Below are positions 1-6,619 of a DNA stretch of 8,321 bases, piece by piece; position 1 is the stretch's first letter, and every line of letters begins with the position of its first letter. A program made the position numbers and the translations under genes. The notes under the pieces are model-generated. The model saw only the letters and a list, made by a program, of their open reading frames with translations. It was not told where the DNA came from and searched no databases. The stretch is from an uncultured Lachnospiraceae bacterium (lineage in GTDB: Bacteria > Bacillota > Clostridia > Lachnospirales > Lachnospiraceae), in contig CAJTVQ010000011.1 of NCBI GenBank assembly GCA_910579935.1, positions 1-8,321 on the forward strand, read 5' to 3'.

Positions 1-4
1 CAAT

Positions 5-346
5 TTATTGTTTCATAGATGGTTGTTTTGCAAGCATGGCTTTCTGTGTATCCCATACCTGTTTCATTAGTTTTTTCACTTCCTCTACATCGGATTTATA
101 CACGTTGCCTGTTGCGTTCATTCGCCTTGCTATCTGGTTCAGATTACCGCTGATTTTTCCAAGAGTGGCGTTGTAATCCCGTAAATCAGAGTAGTCAATG
201 TCATAGACAAATCCGTACAGAATCAAACGCCGCAGGAAAGTGGATTTACTTTTCATGCCGGAGATTTTTACTTTCTGCTCCAGTATGTATTGTTCCTTGT
301 CACTTAGATATATTTTCAGTTCATTTTTGCGCTCACGGTTTGCCAT
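5..346 (-). CDS. mobC: MobC-like relaxosome accessory protein
   Basis: This 113-residue basic protein resembles the MobC family of relaxosome proteins of Firmicute integrative conjugative elements. Family members bind oriT and help the relaxase nick it. Residues 8-45 look like a ribbon-helix-helix DNA-binding fold (a short strand NELKIYLS, then two helices ending FLRRLILYG). Residues 65-78 contain the family-typical stretch GNLNQIARRMN, followed by a helical tail. The start is supported by an AAGGAG site at 359-364 in a suitable position upstream of ATG 346. The gene looks complete. In related elements the relaxase gene follows mobC directly, which here would lie to the left of the window. 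The relaxase fragment at 775-891 is upstream and on the same strand, so it probably came from a second element or a rearrangement. Family is fairly sure; activity is inferred. Confidence 0.8.
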   Translation of the reverse strand: MANRERKNELKIYLSDKEQYILEQKVKISGMKSKSTFLRRLILYGFVYDIDYSDLRDYNATLGKISGNLNQIARRMNATGNVYKSDVEEVKKLMKQVWDTQKAMLAKQPSMKQ

Positions 347-358
347 TTTTGATGTGTT

Positions 359-364
359 CTCCTT
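359..364 (-). promoter_or_regulatory. Ribosome binding site of mobC
   Basis: The minus strand reads AAGGAG here, 12 nt before the ATG at 344-346. It fixes the mobC start. I could not identify a convincing sigma-70 promoter for mobC in the AT-rich sequence at 365-450. Confidence 0.6.
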
Positions 365-451
365 ATCTGTTTTTTAAGGAAATTTTACGAAAATAAATAC
401 CCTCATATATGGGGCATTCGTTCCAAAAAAATAAAAAACTCCGGCAGGGCA

Positions 452-610
452 GTCCGTGATTTTTTGGACGCAAAGGGGGCTAGGGGGACTTCCCCCTACA
501 AGCCGTTTTTTTCAAGTTTCCGCTCTGGGGAAATTTGAAAAAGCGGAGCCTGTGAGGGAACACAGGCAGTGCTTGCTATTACTTCCCGGAAAGGTTTTTG
601 CCTTTCCGGG
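452..610. other. Candidate origin of transfer (oriT): cluster of hairpins upstream of mobC
   Basis: The gene-free leader upstream of mobC holds five inverted repeats in 160 bp. They are GTCC/GGAC (452-455/466-469), TAGGGGGA/TCCCCCTA (481-488/491-498), a 12-bp pair with one G-T wobble (510-521/529-540), GCCTGTG/CACAGGC (548-554/561-567), and the perfect 10-bp CCCGGAAAGG/CCTTTCCGGG (585-594/601-610). Relaxosome proteins bind such repeats, and oriT commonly sits just upstream of mobC in these elements. I could not identify a nic site, so the oriT role is inference. The hairpins could instead act on the mobC transcript. The remaining sequence at 611-715 holds only an A/T-rich stretch and an orphan ribosome binding site. 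Confidence 0.45.
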
Positions 611-702
611 CATTGGAAGAAAAAAGAGAAATTTTTTTTGAGGAAAGCCCCCATAGAGGGCATATTACTTTATCTACAATTAACATCAGAACCAGCGGAG
701 AG

Positions 703-718
703 AGGAGGTGAGAAAATG
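703..718 (+). promoter_or_regulatory. Orphan ribosome binding site and start codon on the plus strand
   Basis: AGGAGGTG at 703-710 is followed after 5 nt by ATG at 716-718, an excellent translation start pointing away from mobC. The reading frame entered has no protein-like content: it runs for 32 codons antisense to the ABC and relaxase fragments and stops at 814. The simplest reading is that a gene divergent from mobC began here and its body was replaced at about 718. A TACAAT box lies at 675-680 but no clear -35 was seen. Confidence 0.5.
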
Positions 719-774
719 TTGCCGGTCGGTTCGTCGGCCAGCACAATAGCCGGTTTGGTAATCAGGGCGCGGGC
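718..774 (-). pseudogene. 19-codon fragment of an ABC transporter ATPase
   Basis: In frame with the relaxase fragment upstream of it, these 57 bases encode ARALITKPAIVLADEPTGN. This is the segment of MacB/LolD-type ABC ATPases running from just after the signature motif through Walker B (IVLADEP) to the start of the D-loop, where GNLD would be expected. After GN the similarity stops abruptly and the frame runs 15 meaningless codons to a stop at 670. Neither the Walker A part nor the rest of the gene is present nearby. The fragment is therefore a displaced scrap, bounded by joints at about 718 and 775, and encodes no working protein. Confidence 0.75.
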
Positions 775-891
775 AAGCCTGCCATTATCTGTCTTTTGCG
801 GGTTAGATACATAGTCGATGATGTCACTGACAGCCTGACTTTCGGTGCGGCCCTTACCGGTGTGCAGCGGCATGATGCGTGTGGTTGCCAT
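775..891 (-). pseudogene. Relaxase (MobA/MobL type), N-terminal 39 codons only
   Basis: The first 39 codons encode the start of a MOBP-type relaxase of Tn1549-like elements, beginning MATTRIMPLHTGKGRT and ending near TDNGRL. Intact relaxases of this family are several hundred residues long and carry a catalytic Tyr and a His triad further in; all of that is missing. The start is well supported: GGGAGG at 900-905 precedes ATG 891. At codon 40 the sequence switches, still in frame, to an ABC ATPase scrap, and the fused frame ends at 670 (73 codons in total). The gene follows the zinc-ribbon gene by 57 nt on the same strand, a plausible old transfer operon. Translation may still start, but no relaxase activity is possible. 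Confidence 0.8.
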
Positions 892-948
892 GATGGAATC
901 CTCCCTTCATAACAAAACGGCCTGCATACGCAGACCGCTTGTTTCTTT

Positions 949-1170
949 TTATTCACCATTTTTATATTGGATGACCGGAATCTGTCTGACCTTTTTTCCA
1001 ATGGTCCGGCGTTCTAACGCAAAAACCATATCGCTGGTGCGCTCAAAAAATCCGATGTCCTTTTTCCAGCTTATCCCGCATTTACAATGCTGCAAGCCGA
1101 TAAACTGCTGTTTCATTTTTCTGCCGCAGCCGGGGCAGACTTTATTACTGGTTCCCATCGTTTTTGTCAT
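949..1170 (-). CDS. Small zinc-ribbon-like protein of the mobile element
   Basis: This 73-residue basic protein has a Cys cluster CPGC at residues 12-15 and a second cluster HCKC at 28-31, the layout of a small zinc ribbon. The remainder is rich in Lys and Arg and contains no recognised catalytic motif. I do not recognise a named family; small Cys-rich proteins are common in conjugative elements of gut Clostridia. The start at 1170 lies inside the ancestral 3' end of the yhcG-like gene (its original stop is at 1145), so translation was probably coupled to that gene. No good ribosome binding site precedes it. A second ATG at 1158 is an alternative start. The frameshift in the upstream gene may now weaken expression, because ribosomes stop earlier there (at 1192). 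Confidence 0.55.
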   Translation of the reverse strand: MTKTMGTSNKVCPGCGRKMKQQFIGLQHCKCGISWKKDIGFFERTSDMVFALERRTIGKKVRQIPVIQYKNGE

Positions 1171-2070
1171 GCCATTTTTTCAGGACTGCTTCTACCTGTG
1201 CGACCAGCTGCTCCTTGTCTGGCATATAGAGGACATAGCGGGATGCAAAGATATTGTTGGATAGACCGCCCAGCGCATACTCGCCGCAACACTGTCTTTA
1301 TCGGTACAGAGGATAATGCCGATAGGCGGGTTATCATCATGGTCATTGACTTCCGCCGCATAGTAGTGGGTATTATTTAAGGTGATCCGCTGCTGGGTTC
1401 CTACAAACATGAATCCCCGGCCAAGTTCCAGCAGGAATTTTTCAATCTGCATCACAAGCGCCCGTTCCAAATCGCTTTCCATGTAAGGCTTGTTTTCTGG
1501 AATGCCTAAAAACTCGAATACATAGGGATCGCGGATAATATCGGCTGGCTGTGCGATTTCAATTCCCTTTTGAGCCAGCGAGAGAACCTTTTCTTTGTTG
1601 GCGTCGCCGCTGGATAATAAGAGGCGTTCATACAAGGAGCTTTCAATCTGCCGTTTCAGCTCCCGTACCGACCAGCCGGAATTGACAGCCTCTTTTTCAT
1701 AAAAACTGCGCTTGCCCTCATCGGAGATCGTCAAAAGCTCGCAGTAATGGGACCAGGCCAATTTGCCAGACGGTGTCTGGCATTTTTCATACGCCAGATA
1801 GAACGCCCTCATATTTTGAAGATTGGAGCGCGAAAAGCCTTTTCCAAACTCCCTTGTCAGTTCTTTGGAAAGTTCTTTTAAGGTCTGCTTTCCATACTCT
1901 GCGCGAAGCTGGCTTTGCTGCTCATACTCCACAATAATCCGGCCAATGTTCCAGTAGGTTGTAAGCAGCTCGGTGTTGACCTGCTGCGCGATATTTTTTC
2001 TTGACTTTTCCAGCAATTCTCTGATTTCCAAAATCATCGGATTGTCCGATGACAGCTGATGATTTTCCAT
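1145..2070 (-). pseudogene. YhcG-like PDDEXK nuclease family gene (DUF1016), catalytic core deleted and frameshifted
   Basis: Residues 1-235 match the YhcG/DUF1016 family: a helical N-terminal domain (LLTTYWNIGRIIVEYEQ, then GFSRSNLQNMRAFYLAY) followed by the start of the C-terminal nuclease domain (FLLELGRGFMFVGTQQRI). Intact members then carry a strand with the catalytic Asp and an E/D-x-K pair. Here ITLNNTHY at residues 229-236 passes straight into YAAEVND, skipping roughly 35-40 residues that hold those catalytic positions. About 25 codons later, near 1281-1284, one base is missing. The existing frame ends at 1192, whereas the ancestral frame resumes at EYALGGLSNNIFASRYVLY and ends at 1145. 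The start is clear (GAGGAG at 2078-2083, ATG 2070). Family members are linked to restriction systems and phage defence. This copy should be nuclease-dead. Confidence 0.8.
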
Positions 2071-2133
2071 ATACTCACTCCTCTATGAAAAGACCCGCCC
2101 GTTTGCGGGACTGTCTGCGCTTTGACCTTTATC

Positions 2134-2162
2134 AGTATATCCTATTTCATGCCGAAAGTAAA
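2134..2162 (-). promoter_or_regulatory. Sigma-70/SigA-type promoter of the yhcG-like gene
   Basis: On the minus strand, TTTACT (2157-2162) and TATACT (2134-2139) are separated by exactly 17 nt. Transcription would begin near 2127, giving a leader of about 57 nt. That leader contains a CCCGC/GCGGG inverted repeat at 2094-2109 just ahead of the ribosome binding site. The promoter would also serve the zinc-ribbon gene and the relaxase fragment. Confidence 0.6.
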
Positions 2163-2171
2163 TCGCCAAAG

Positions 2172-2411
2172 CTATCTGGCGTTTCCTTTTTCCCACTTCT
2201 CCAAGCGGAATTGGCACAGTGCAGCAATTTCGTTTTTATCTTCTTCCGTCACATTTCGGTGTTCCTTTGTCAGCTTGATTTCCAGATGGTTTTCATAATC
2301 GGAAAGAAGAAGGTCAAAAAGCTCCTTTGGGGTACAGCAAACCATGCCGCTGCAATAGCCGGGTAATTCCTCTATCTCGTGAAACTCCACTCGGATATAT
2401 CCATACTGGCT
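2172..2411 (-). pseudogene. 3' end of an unrecognised mobile-element gene
   Basis: The minus-strand frame ending in TAG at 2172-2174 has protein-like content for about 80 codons, from near QYGYIRVEFHEIEELPG to EKWEKGNAR. It is acidic and helical in its second half, with a CC pair after GMV. Farther upstream the same frame runs antisense to the serine recombinase and has no protein character. No start codon with a ribosome binding site lies in the protein-like part; the only internal ATG is in SGMVCC. The gene therefore seems to have lost its 5' end at the joint near 2411. I do not recognise the family and propose no function. The content and setting suggest an accessory gene of a conjugative element. 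Confidence 0.5.
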
Positions 2412-2951
2412 TTTGCAGACTTGTATGACATCGTTCTGAAGGACATCAGGGAATGGGCGACAATGGCACTTGCAGACGAGCAGGCAGTCCTTGGCAGGGT
2501 TATGGAACAGCAACAGATTAACAGTACCGCGGATTATGGTTTGGTTGAGGGGAAAAGGCGAACCATTGAGAAAAGGCTTGGGGAAATCGAGAAAGTCATA
2601 AGCAAGCTGTATGAGGATTACGCACTCGGCAGGCTTGCGGGGGCAAGTATAGACAACCTTATGCCGAAGTACCAGAGGGAGCAGGAAGAGCTCAAAAAAC
2701 AGCTTTCCGCATTGCAGGAGCAGTCGGCAGAGCATGACGCTACAGAGCAGAATGCGGAAAAGTGGATAAGCCTGATCCGGCAGTACAGTGACCTGAAGGA
2801 ATTAAATTCTTGTATCATCAATGAACTTATCACAAAGATTTTAGTGGGCGACAAACGCCGGGTAAATGGTGAGAAAGTTCAGTCTATCGAAATCCATTAC
2901 CGTTTCATCGGAAATCTGACCGACAGCGGGAATGGGGAAACAATTCAATAA
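2412..2951 (+). pseudogene. Large serine recombinase, C-terminal 179 codons
   Basis: The frame from FADLYDIVLKDIREWA to the stop at 2951 matches the C-terminal part of TnpX/TndX-type large serine recombinases. A long coiled coil (about 2540-2730; KRRTIEKRLGEIEKVISKLY, then EQEELKKQLSALQ) is followed by the DUF4368-like tail (WISLIRQYSDLKELN, ELITKILVGDKRR, EIHYRFIGNL). The catalytic N-terminal domain with its active Ser and the zinc domain are absent; intact proteins are about 500-560 residues long. The frame stays open upstream to an ATG at 2379, but those 11 codons are antisense to the neighbouring gene fragment and have no ribosome binding site. In intact elements this gene usually sits at the end of the element and cuts it out, so this copy cannot do so. 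Confidence 0.8.
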
Positions 2952-2960
2952 AAAATCCAG

Positions 2961-3017
2961 TTAAAAACAATTTAGCTGTAAAAACCGACTTTATCGGGTA
3001 TTTACAGAGCTGAATTG
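2961..3017 (-). terminator. Long imperfect hairpin with T-run, probable terminator of the lipoprotein gene
   Basis: Positions 2968-3017 form a roughly 50-nt imperfect inverted repeat: an outer CAATT-type arm, AGCT, then GTAAA with a 2-nt bulge, and an inner CCGA/TCGG at 2985-2988/2994-2997. On the minus strand it is followed by TTTTTAA (2961-2967), about 70 nt past the lipoprotein stop at 3085. This fits a Rho-independent terminator. It could also be an end-of-element recombinase binding site, since it lies just after the recombinase stop. Confidence 0.5.
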
Positions 3018-3084
3018 CAAGGCAGCCTCAGGAGCTGGACAGAAGCAGGGCAGACAGAGACGGAAATTGATTTCCATGCTTATT

Positions 3085-3738
3085 TTACGGCTGCTCCGTT
3101 TCCGCAAGTGCCTGAAAAATCGTCCGTTCAATCATATCCACTGCCCGCTCATTTTCCGACTGGCACTGCGCCACTACCATTTCATCCCCTTCCTGTGCCG
3201 CTGCCGTAGTATCCGCTCCCAACTGTACAAAACAAATATAATCGTCAATAATTTCTATCCTCGATGCCGCCACCTTGCCAAGTTCCTGCGGACGCTCCCT
3301 ATATTTTATCATCAGGGCATCCCTGTACTCATTCAGCAGAGTTTCCACTTCCATCAGACGTTCCGGCTTTGCTTTGATAATGATCATCATATCAATATCC
3401 GTTTCCACATTCTGTTTTTCCGCCAGGTATTCCTCATACATATCCGCACCGACACCCGTTTCCGTTTCCAGTTCCGCTTCCGTCAGCAGTTTGTCCGGCC
3501 AGTAATTCTCCCCCAGGACTTCCACCACCGATTTTTTTATTATATCCATCAGGATATAACCGCTGCCCGATGCTTCCCGCGTATTGATACCGCCATCCGT
3601 GTCTCTTCTGACATTCTCCACACTGTTTGTATTGGAATCGGACACCTCCTCTTCTCCGCATCCGGTCAGTATCGGAGCGGAACATATCCATACTGCCAGG
3701 GTTAAAATTAAAGTCACCGTTAATGTACGCATTTTCAT
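3085..3738 (-). CDS. DUF4358-like secreted lipoprotein
   Basis: This 217-residue protein begins with a lipoprotein signal: Lys2 and Arg4, a hydrophobic stretch at 5-22, and lipobox LTGC at 24-27, with Cys27 as the lipidation site. It should therefore be anchored to the outer face of the membrane. After an acidic, Ser/Asn-rich linker to about residue 60, residues 73-210 resemble the DUF4358 domain of Lachnospiraceae (a LTEAELETETG start, a DMMIIIKAKPE strand, a helix with an NEYRDALMIKYRE stretch, and the strand IDDYICFVQLG). The domain's function is unknown, though it often lies next to MBOAT acyltransferase genes, as here. The start is fixed by AAGGAGG at 3744-3750, 5 nt before ATG 3738; ATG 3732 is a possible alternative. 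It is divergent from the MBOAT operon across a 220-bp gap. Confidence 0.75.
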   Translation of the reverse strand: MKMRTLTVTLILTLAVWICSAPILTGCGEEEVSDSNTNSVENVRRDTDGGINTREASGSGYILMDIIKKSVVEVLGENYWPDKLLTEAELETETGVGADMYEEYLAEKQNVETDIDMMIIIKAKPERLMEVETLLNEYRDALMIKYRERPQELGKVAASRIEIIDDYICFVQLGADTTAAAQEGDEMVVAQCQSENERAVDMIERTIFQALAETEQP

Positions 3739-3859
3739 GATCTCCTCCTTATTGTCCTGTTATCATTATTTCCCAATCCATCCTCTTTATTCCTTTTCTT
3801 ATCCGTGATTTCCCCTCTTAAACATACCCGCCTGACCCGTTGCCCGCGGAAATTAAAAA

Positions 3860-3865
3860 AGTATA
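3860..3865 (-). promoter_or_regulatory. Possible -10 box for the lipoprotein gene
   Basis: The minus strand reads TATACT here, in the A/T-rich part of the divergent intergenic region. At 17 nt the matching -35 is poor (TTATTG); a better TTGGCA is only 14 nt away. Weak support, and the leader would be about 115 nt. Confidence 0.3.
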
Positions 3866-3912
3866 AAAAATTCCTTCTTTGCCAATAATTGTTATGCTTC
3901 CGCTTAAAATTA

Positions 3913-3921
3913 TGTTATACT
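3913..3921 (+). promoter_or_regulatory. Extended -10 promoter of the MBOAT operon
   Basis: TGTTATACT matches the extended -10 consensus TGnTATAAT in eight of nine positions including n. No good -35 is seen at 17 nt, as is usual for extended -10 promoters. Transcription would start near 3928, which places a TTG-initiated upstream start at 3923 outside the transcript and supports ATG 3959 as the real start. Confidence 0.6.
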
Positions 3922-3958
3922 ATTGGGAAATGTGAAATACAGGGAAAGGTACTCAAAA

Positions 3959-5455
3959 ATGCTGTTTAATTCCTATCTATTTATCTTTATTTTCCTGCCT
4001 GCCGTGCTGATCGGATGGTACGGACTGAATAAACTGGAAAAATACGAACCGGCAAAGCTGTTTCTTGCCGGAATGTCCTTATGGTTTTACGGATATTTCA
4101 ATACTTATTATCTGCTTGTTATTGTTGCCAGCATATCGGTAAACTATTTACTAAGCTGGCTTATGAAATTTTCCCGGACAAAACGGATAAACCGCATGGG
4201 ACTGGCTGCAGGCATCGTTATAAATCTGGGTATTCTTTTCTATTTTAAATACTATGACTTTTTCATTGAAAACATAAATTACCTGTTCCGCTCCGACTTT
4301 AACCTGAAACATATCCTGCTGCCCCTTGGTATCAGCTTTTTTACATTCCAGCAGCTGTCCTTTATCATCGACCGCTGCACAGGAAAAGCGGAACACTATT
4401 CCTTTACCAATTATCTTACCTTTGTAACCTTTTTTCCCCAGCTCATTGCAGGTCCCATTGTATTGTATAAAGAAGTAATTCCGCAGTTTGAAGATAAAAG
4501 CAGACGGACTTTTTCTTCTGCCGGTTTTGCAAGAGGGCTTTCCCTGTTCGTGCTGGGTTTAGGAAAAAAAGTACTGCTTGCCGATGTACTGGCACTGGTT
4601 ACGAACTTTGGTTTCGAACAGACCTATTTTCTCGATACCCCCTCAACCCTGCTCGTCATCCTTGCATACACCTTTCAGATTTATTTTGATTTCAGCGGTT
4701 ACAGCGATATGGCAATGGGATTGGGATACCTGTTCAATATCGAACTTCCTGTAAATTTCCGTTCCCCCTACAAGGCATGTTCGGTAAAAGAGCTGTGGCA
4801 GCGCTGGCATATGACGCTTTCCCGTTTCTTCATTACTTATGTATATATCCCCCTGGGCGGCAGCAAAAAAGGAAAAGTCCGCACCATACTCAACACCATG
4901 ATCATTTTTGCCCTGAGCGGTCTGTGGCACGGCGCCAACTGGACTTACGTGGCATGGGGCACGATGCAGGGACTTTTGGTAGTATGGGACAACCTGGGCA
5001 TCGTGGGTGTCAGGGGATGCGAAGAAAAGATTCCCGCCAAAATCCATATTCCGCGGTGGCTGGGCTGGTTCTTTACCTTTTCCTTTTTTAACCTCTCCCT
5101 TTTTTTCTTCCGCAGCGAGAGTATGACTTATGCCTTCCAGATGTTTAAGAACCTGTTTTCTTTTAAGAACACAGGCTATCTTTACAAACTGGCGGCAAAA
5201 ATGGATATTCCGGAATTTTATGTTTTCAAACAGGCCATTACCATGTTTGCGCCGGATCTGTTAAATACGGCATATGTAGTACTGCTTTTCCTGATGCTGC
5301 TTATCAGCGCTTTCATACTGACCAGAAAAAATTCTCTGGAAATGGTGGAAACAGCCTGTTACGGCCAGGGTTTTAACTGGTATATTACGATTATCTTTCT
5401 TTGGTCGCTGATTTCTTTTTCGCAGGTCAGTACATTTATTTATTTTAATTTTTAA
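3959..5455 (+). CDS. MBOAT family O-acyltransferase (AlgI/DltB-like)
   Basis: This 498-residue polytopic membrane protein belongs to the MBOAT superfamily, which moves acyl groups across the membrane for O-acylation of extracellular polymers. It starts MLFNSYLFIFIFLPAVLIGWY, the usual opening of bacterial members, with about ten hydrophobic segments. Family signatures are clear: FFPQLIAGPI near residue 165, QIYFDFSGYSDMA near 245, WQRWH at 280-284, PLGGSKKG near 300, and LSGLWHGANW containing the catalytic His at residue 324. I chose ATG 3959 because homologues begin there and the promoter's transcription start lies just upstream; GGAAAGG precedes it. The next gene begins 29 nt after the stop, so the two are probably cotranscribed. 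Substrate unknown: alginate is unlikely in this kind of organism, while a teichoic acid or capsular polysaccharide is plausible. Confidence 0.92.
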   Translation: MLFNSYLFIFIFLPAVLIGWYGLNKLEKYEPAKLFLAGMSLWFYGYFNTYYLLVIVASISVNYLLSWLMKFSRTKRINRMGLAAGIVINLGILFYFKYYDFFIENINYLFRSDFNLKHILLPLGISFFTFQQLSFIIDRCTGKAEHYSFTNYLTFVTFFPQLIAGPIVLYKEVIPQFEDKSRRTFSSAGFARGLSLFVLGLGKKVLLADVLALVTNFGFEQTYFLDTPSTLLVILAYTFQIYFDFSGYSDMAMGLGYLFNIELPVNFRSPYKACSVKELWQRWHMTLSRFFITYVYIPLGGSKKGKVRTILNTMIIFALSGLWHGANWTYVAWGTMQGLLVVWDNLGIVGVRGCEEKIPAKIHIPRWLGWFFTFSFFNLSLFFFRSESMTYAFQMFKNLFSFKNTGYLYKLAAKMDIPEFYVFKQAITMFAPDLLNTAYVVLLFLMLLISAFILTRKNSLEMVETACYGQGFNWYITIIFLWSLISFSQVSTFIYFNF

Positions 5456-5484
5456 ATTTTAGATAAGAAAGGAAAGGACGGAAC

Positions 5485-6609
5485 ATGCAGCAGATATCTT
5501 CCCGATCGGACCATATACCGCCAAATACACAATACCGGAAATTTCTGAAAGGTTTCTTGATAAAAAGCATCCTGCTTATGATACTGATTGCCGCTCTGGT
5601 CGTTCTCACAGACCCCTTTTTTCACTACCACAAGCCATGGTTTGGATTAAAAGCGGTGCTGACAGACAAGGAATATCAGTGCATCGGTTCCCTGCGCACG
5701 TTTGATTATGACAGCCTCATTGTCGGTTCCTCCGTAGCGGAAAACTATTACAACGGCTGGTTTAACGATGGTTTCGATTGCAATGCCATCAAAGCCATTC
5801 GCTCCTACGGCGCCACGGCGGATTTATGCTACCTGCTGGACGCGGCATATGAAAGGCATGATCTGAAATATGTATTTTACAGCATGGATACTTCCTCTCT
5901 TGCCGCCGATGCCGTCCCAACCTATGAACTGACAGGCTGTCCCATGTATTTATATGACAAAAATTATTTTAACGATGTGGAATACCTTTTTAACAAAGGT
6001 GTTTTATTTGAGAAAATTCCTTATATGATAGCCAATTCCATGATCGGTGATTATGATGAGAACGATTCTTATAACTGGGCGCAATGGAAGGAATTTAATC
6101 AGGATATGGCATTAGGGCTATATCTGCGCAAAGCGGAAATAGCTCCTATGAAAGAAGCGGATTTTTACCAAGATGTACTGGACGCCAATATCGACCTGAT
6201 AAGGGCGCAGGTGGAAAATCATCCGGAAACCCGGTTCAAAATCTTCTTTCCCGCCTATTCCATGCTCTTTTGGGACAATCTGTACCGTACCGGAGATTTG
6301 GAAGCCTATCTCTACAACATGGAGCAGGCAATCGGTGCGCTGATTGTCTATGACAATGTGGATATGTACTATTTTCAGGATGAAACGGATATTATTACAA
6401 ATCTGGAAAATTACATGGATACACTGCATTTCTCACCGGAAATCAACCGTTTTATGGCGGACCAGATGATCGCGGAAAATAAGGAATATCGGATGACGGA
6501 AGAAAACTATAAGAAGCGGCTGTCCGGTATGCGTGAACTGTCTTACCGGATCGTGGAAGAATACATGATGCCTTATGTGGATCTGATCAAAATAGATTAT
6601 GGTGGGTAG
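5485..6609 (+). CDS. Membrane-anchored SGNH-like acyltransferase partner of MBOAT
   Basis: This 374-residue protein has one membrane segment at residues 24-42, after a basic N-terminus, so its bulk should lie outside the cell. Residues 78-87 (LIVGSSVAEN) look like block I of SGNH/GDSL hydrolases, with Ser83 as the likely nucleophile. Residues 312-315 (DTLH) form the D-x-x-H block that supplies the catalytic Asp and His. AlgX/AlgJ-like and PatB-like proteins with this arrangement accept the acyl group from an MBOAT protein and transfer it to polymer, which is the probable role here. The start has AAGGAAAGGA at 5468-5477 before ATG 5485. The gene lies 29 nt after the MBOAT gene. Conservation is by motif only, and the activity and acceptor are inferred. 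The stop at 6607-6609 overlaps the ribosome binding site of the next gene. Confidence 0.75.
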   Translation: MQQISSRSDHIPPNTQYRKFLKGFLIKSILLMILIAALVVLTDPFFHYHKPWFGLKAVLTDKEYQCIGSLRTFDYDSLIVGSSVAENYYNGWFNDGFDCNAIKAIRSYGATADLCYLLDAAYERHDLKYVFYSMDTSSLAADAVPTYELTGCPMYLYDKNYFNDVEYLFNKGVLFEKIPYMIANSMIGDYDENDSYNWAQWKEFNQDMALGLYLRKAEIAPMKEADFYQDVLDANIDLIRAQVENHPETRFKIFFPAYSMLFWDNLYRTGDLEAYLYNMEQAIGALIVYDNVDMYYFQDETDIITNLENYMDTLHFSPEINRFMADQMIAENKEYRMTEENYKKRLSGMRELSYRIVEEYMMPYVDLIKIDYGG

Positions 6610-6615
6610 GAGGTG
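6608..6615 (+). promoter_or_regulatory. Ribosome binding site of the AAA-ATPase-like gene, overlapping the previous stop
   Basis: AGGAGGTG begins inside the TAG stop of the SGNH-like gene and lies 4 nt before ATG 6620. This tight layout favours ATG 6620 over ATG 6599 and ties the third gene to the operon by termination-reinitiation. Confidence 0.6.
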
Positions 6616-6619
6616 CGAT

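Noticed and set aside
452..610. Attenuator or riboswitch for mobC
   Set aside because: No known riboswitch core was recognised, and the repeats fit a relaxosome binding region better. Not fully excluded.
845..1264. Plus-strand open frame across the relaxase start and zinc-ribbon gene
   Set aside because: It is antisense to better-supported genes and shows no family features.
2415..2735. Upstream extension of the minus-strand fragment ending at 2172
   Set aside because: This part is antisense to the recombinase coiled coil and has no protein-like content; only about 80 codons at the 3' end look real.
3067..3705. Long plus-strand open frame opposite the lipoprotein gene
   Set aside because: Its translation is His/Arg/Phe-rich with no domain and no ribosome binding site. 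The minus strand has a clear signal peptide, lipobox and start.
3923..3958. TTG start giving 12 extra residues on the MBOAT protein
   Set aside because: It lies at or before the predicted transcription start, has no ribosome binding site, and homologues begin at MLFNSY.
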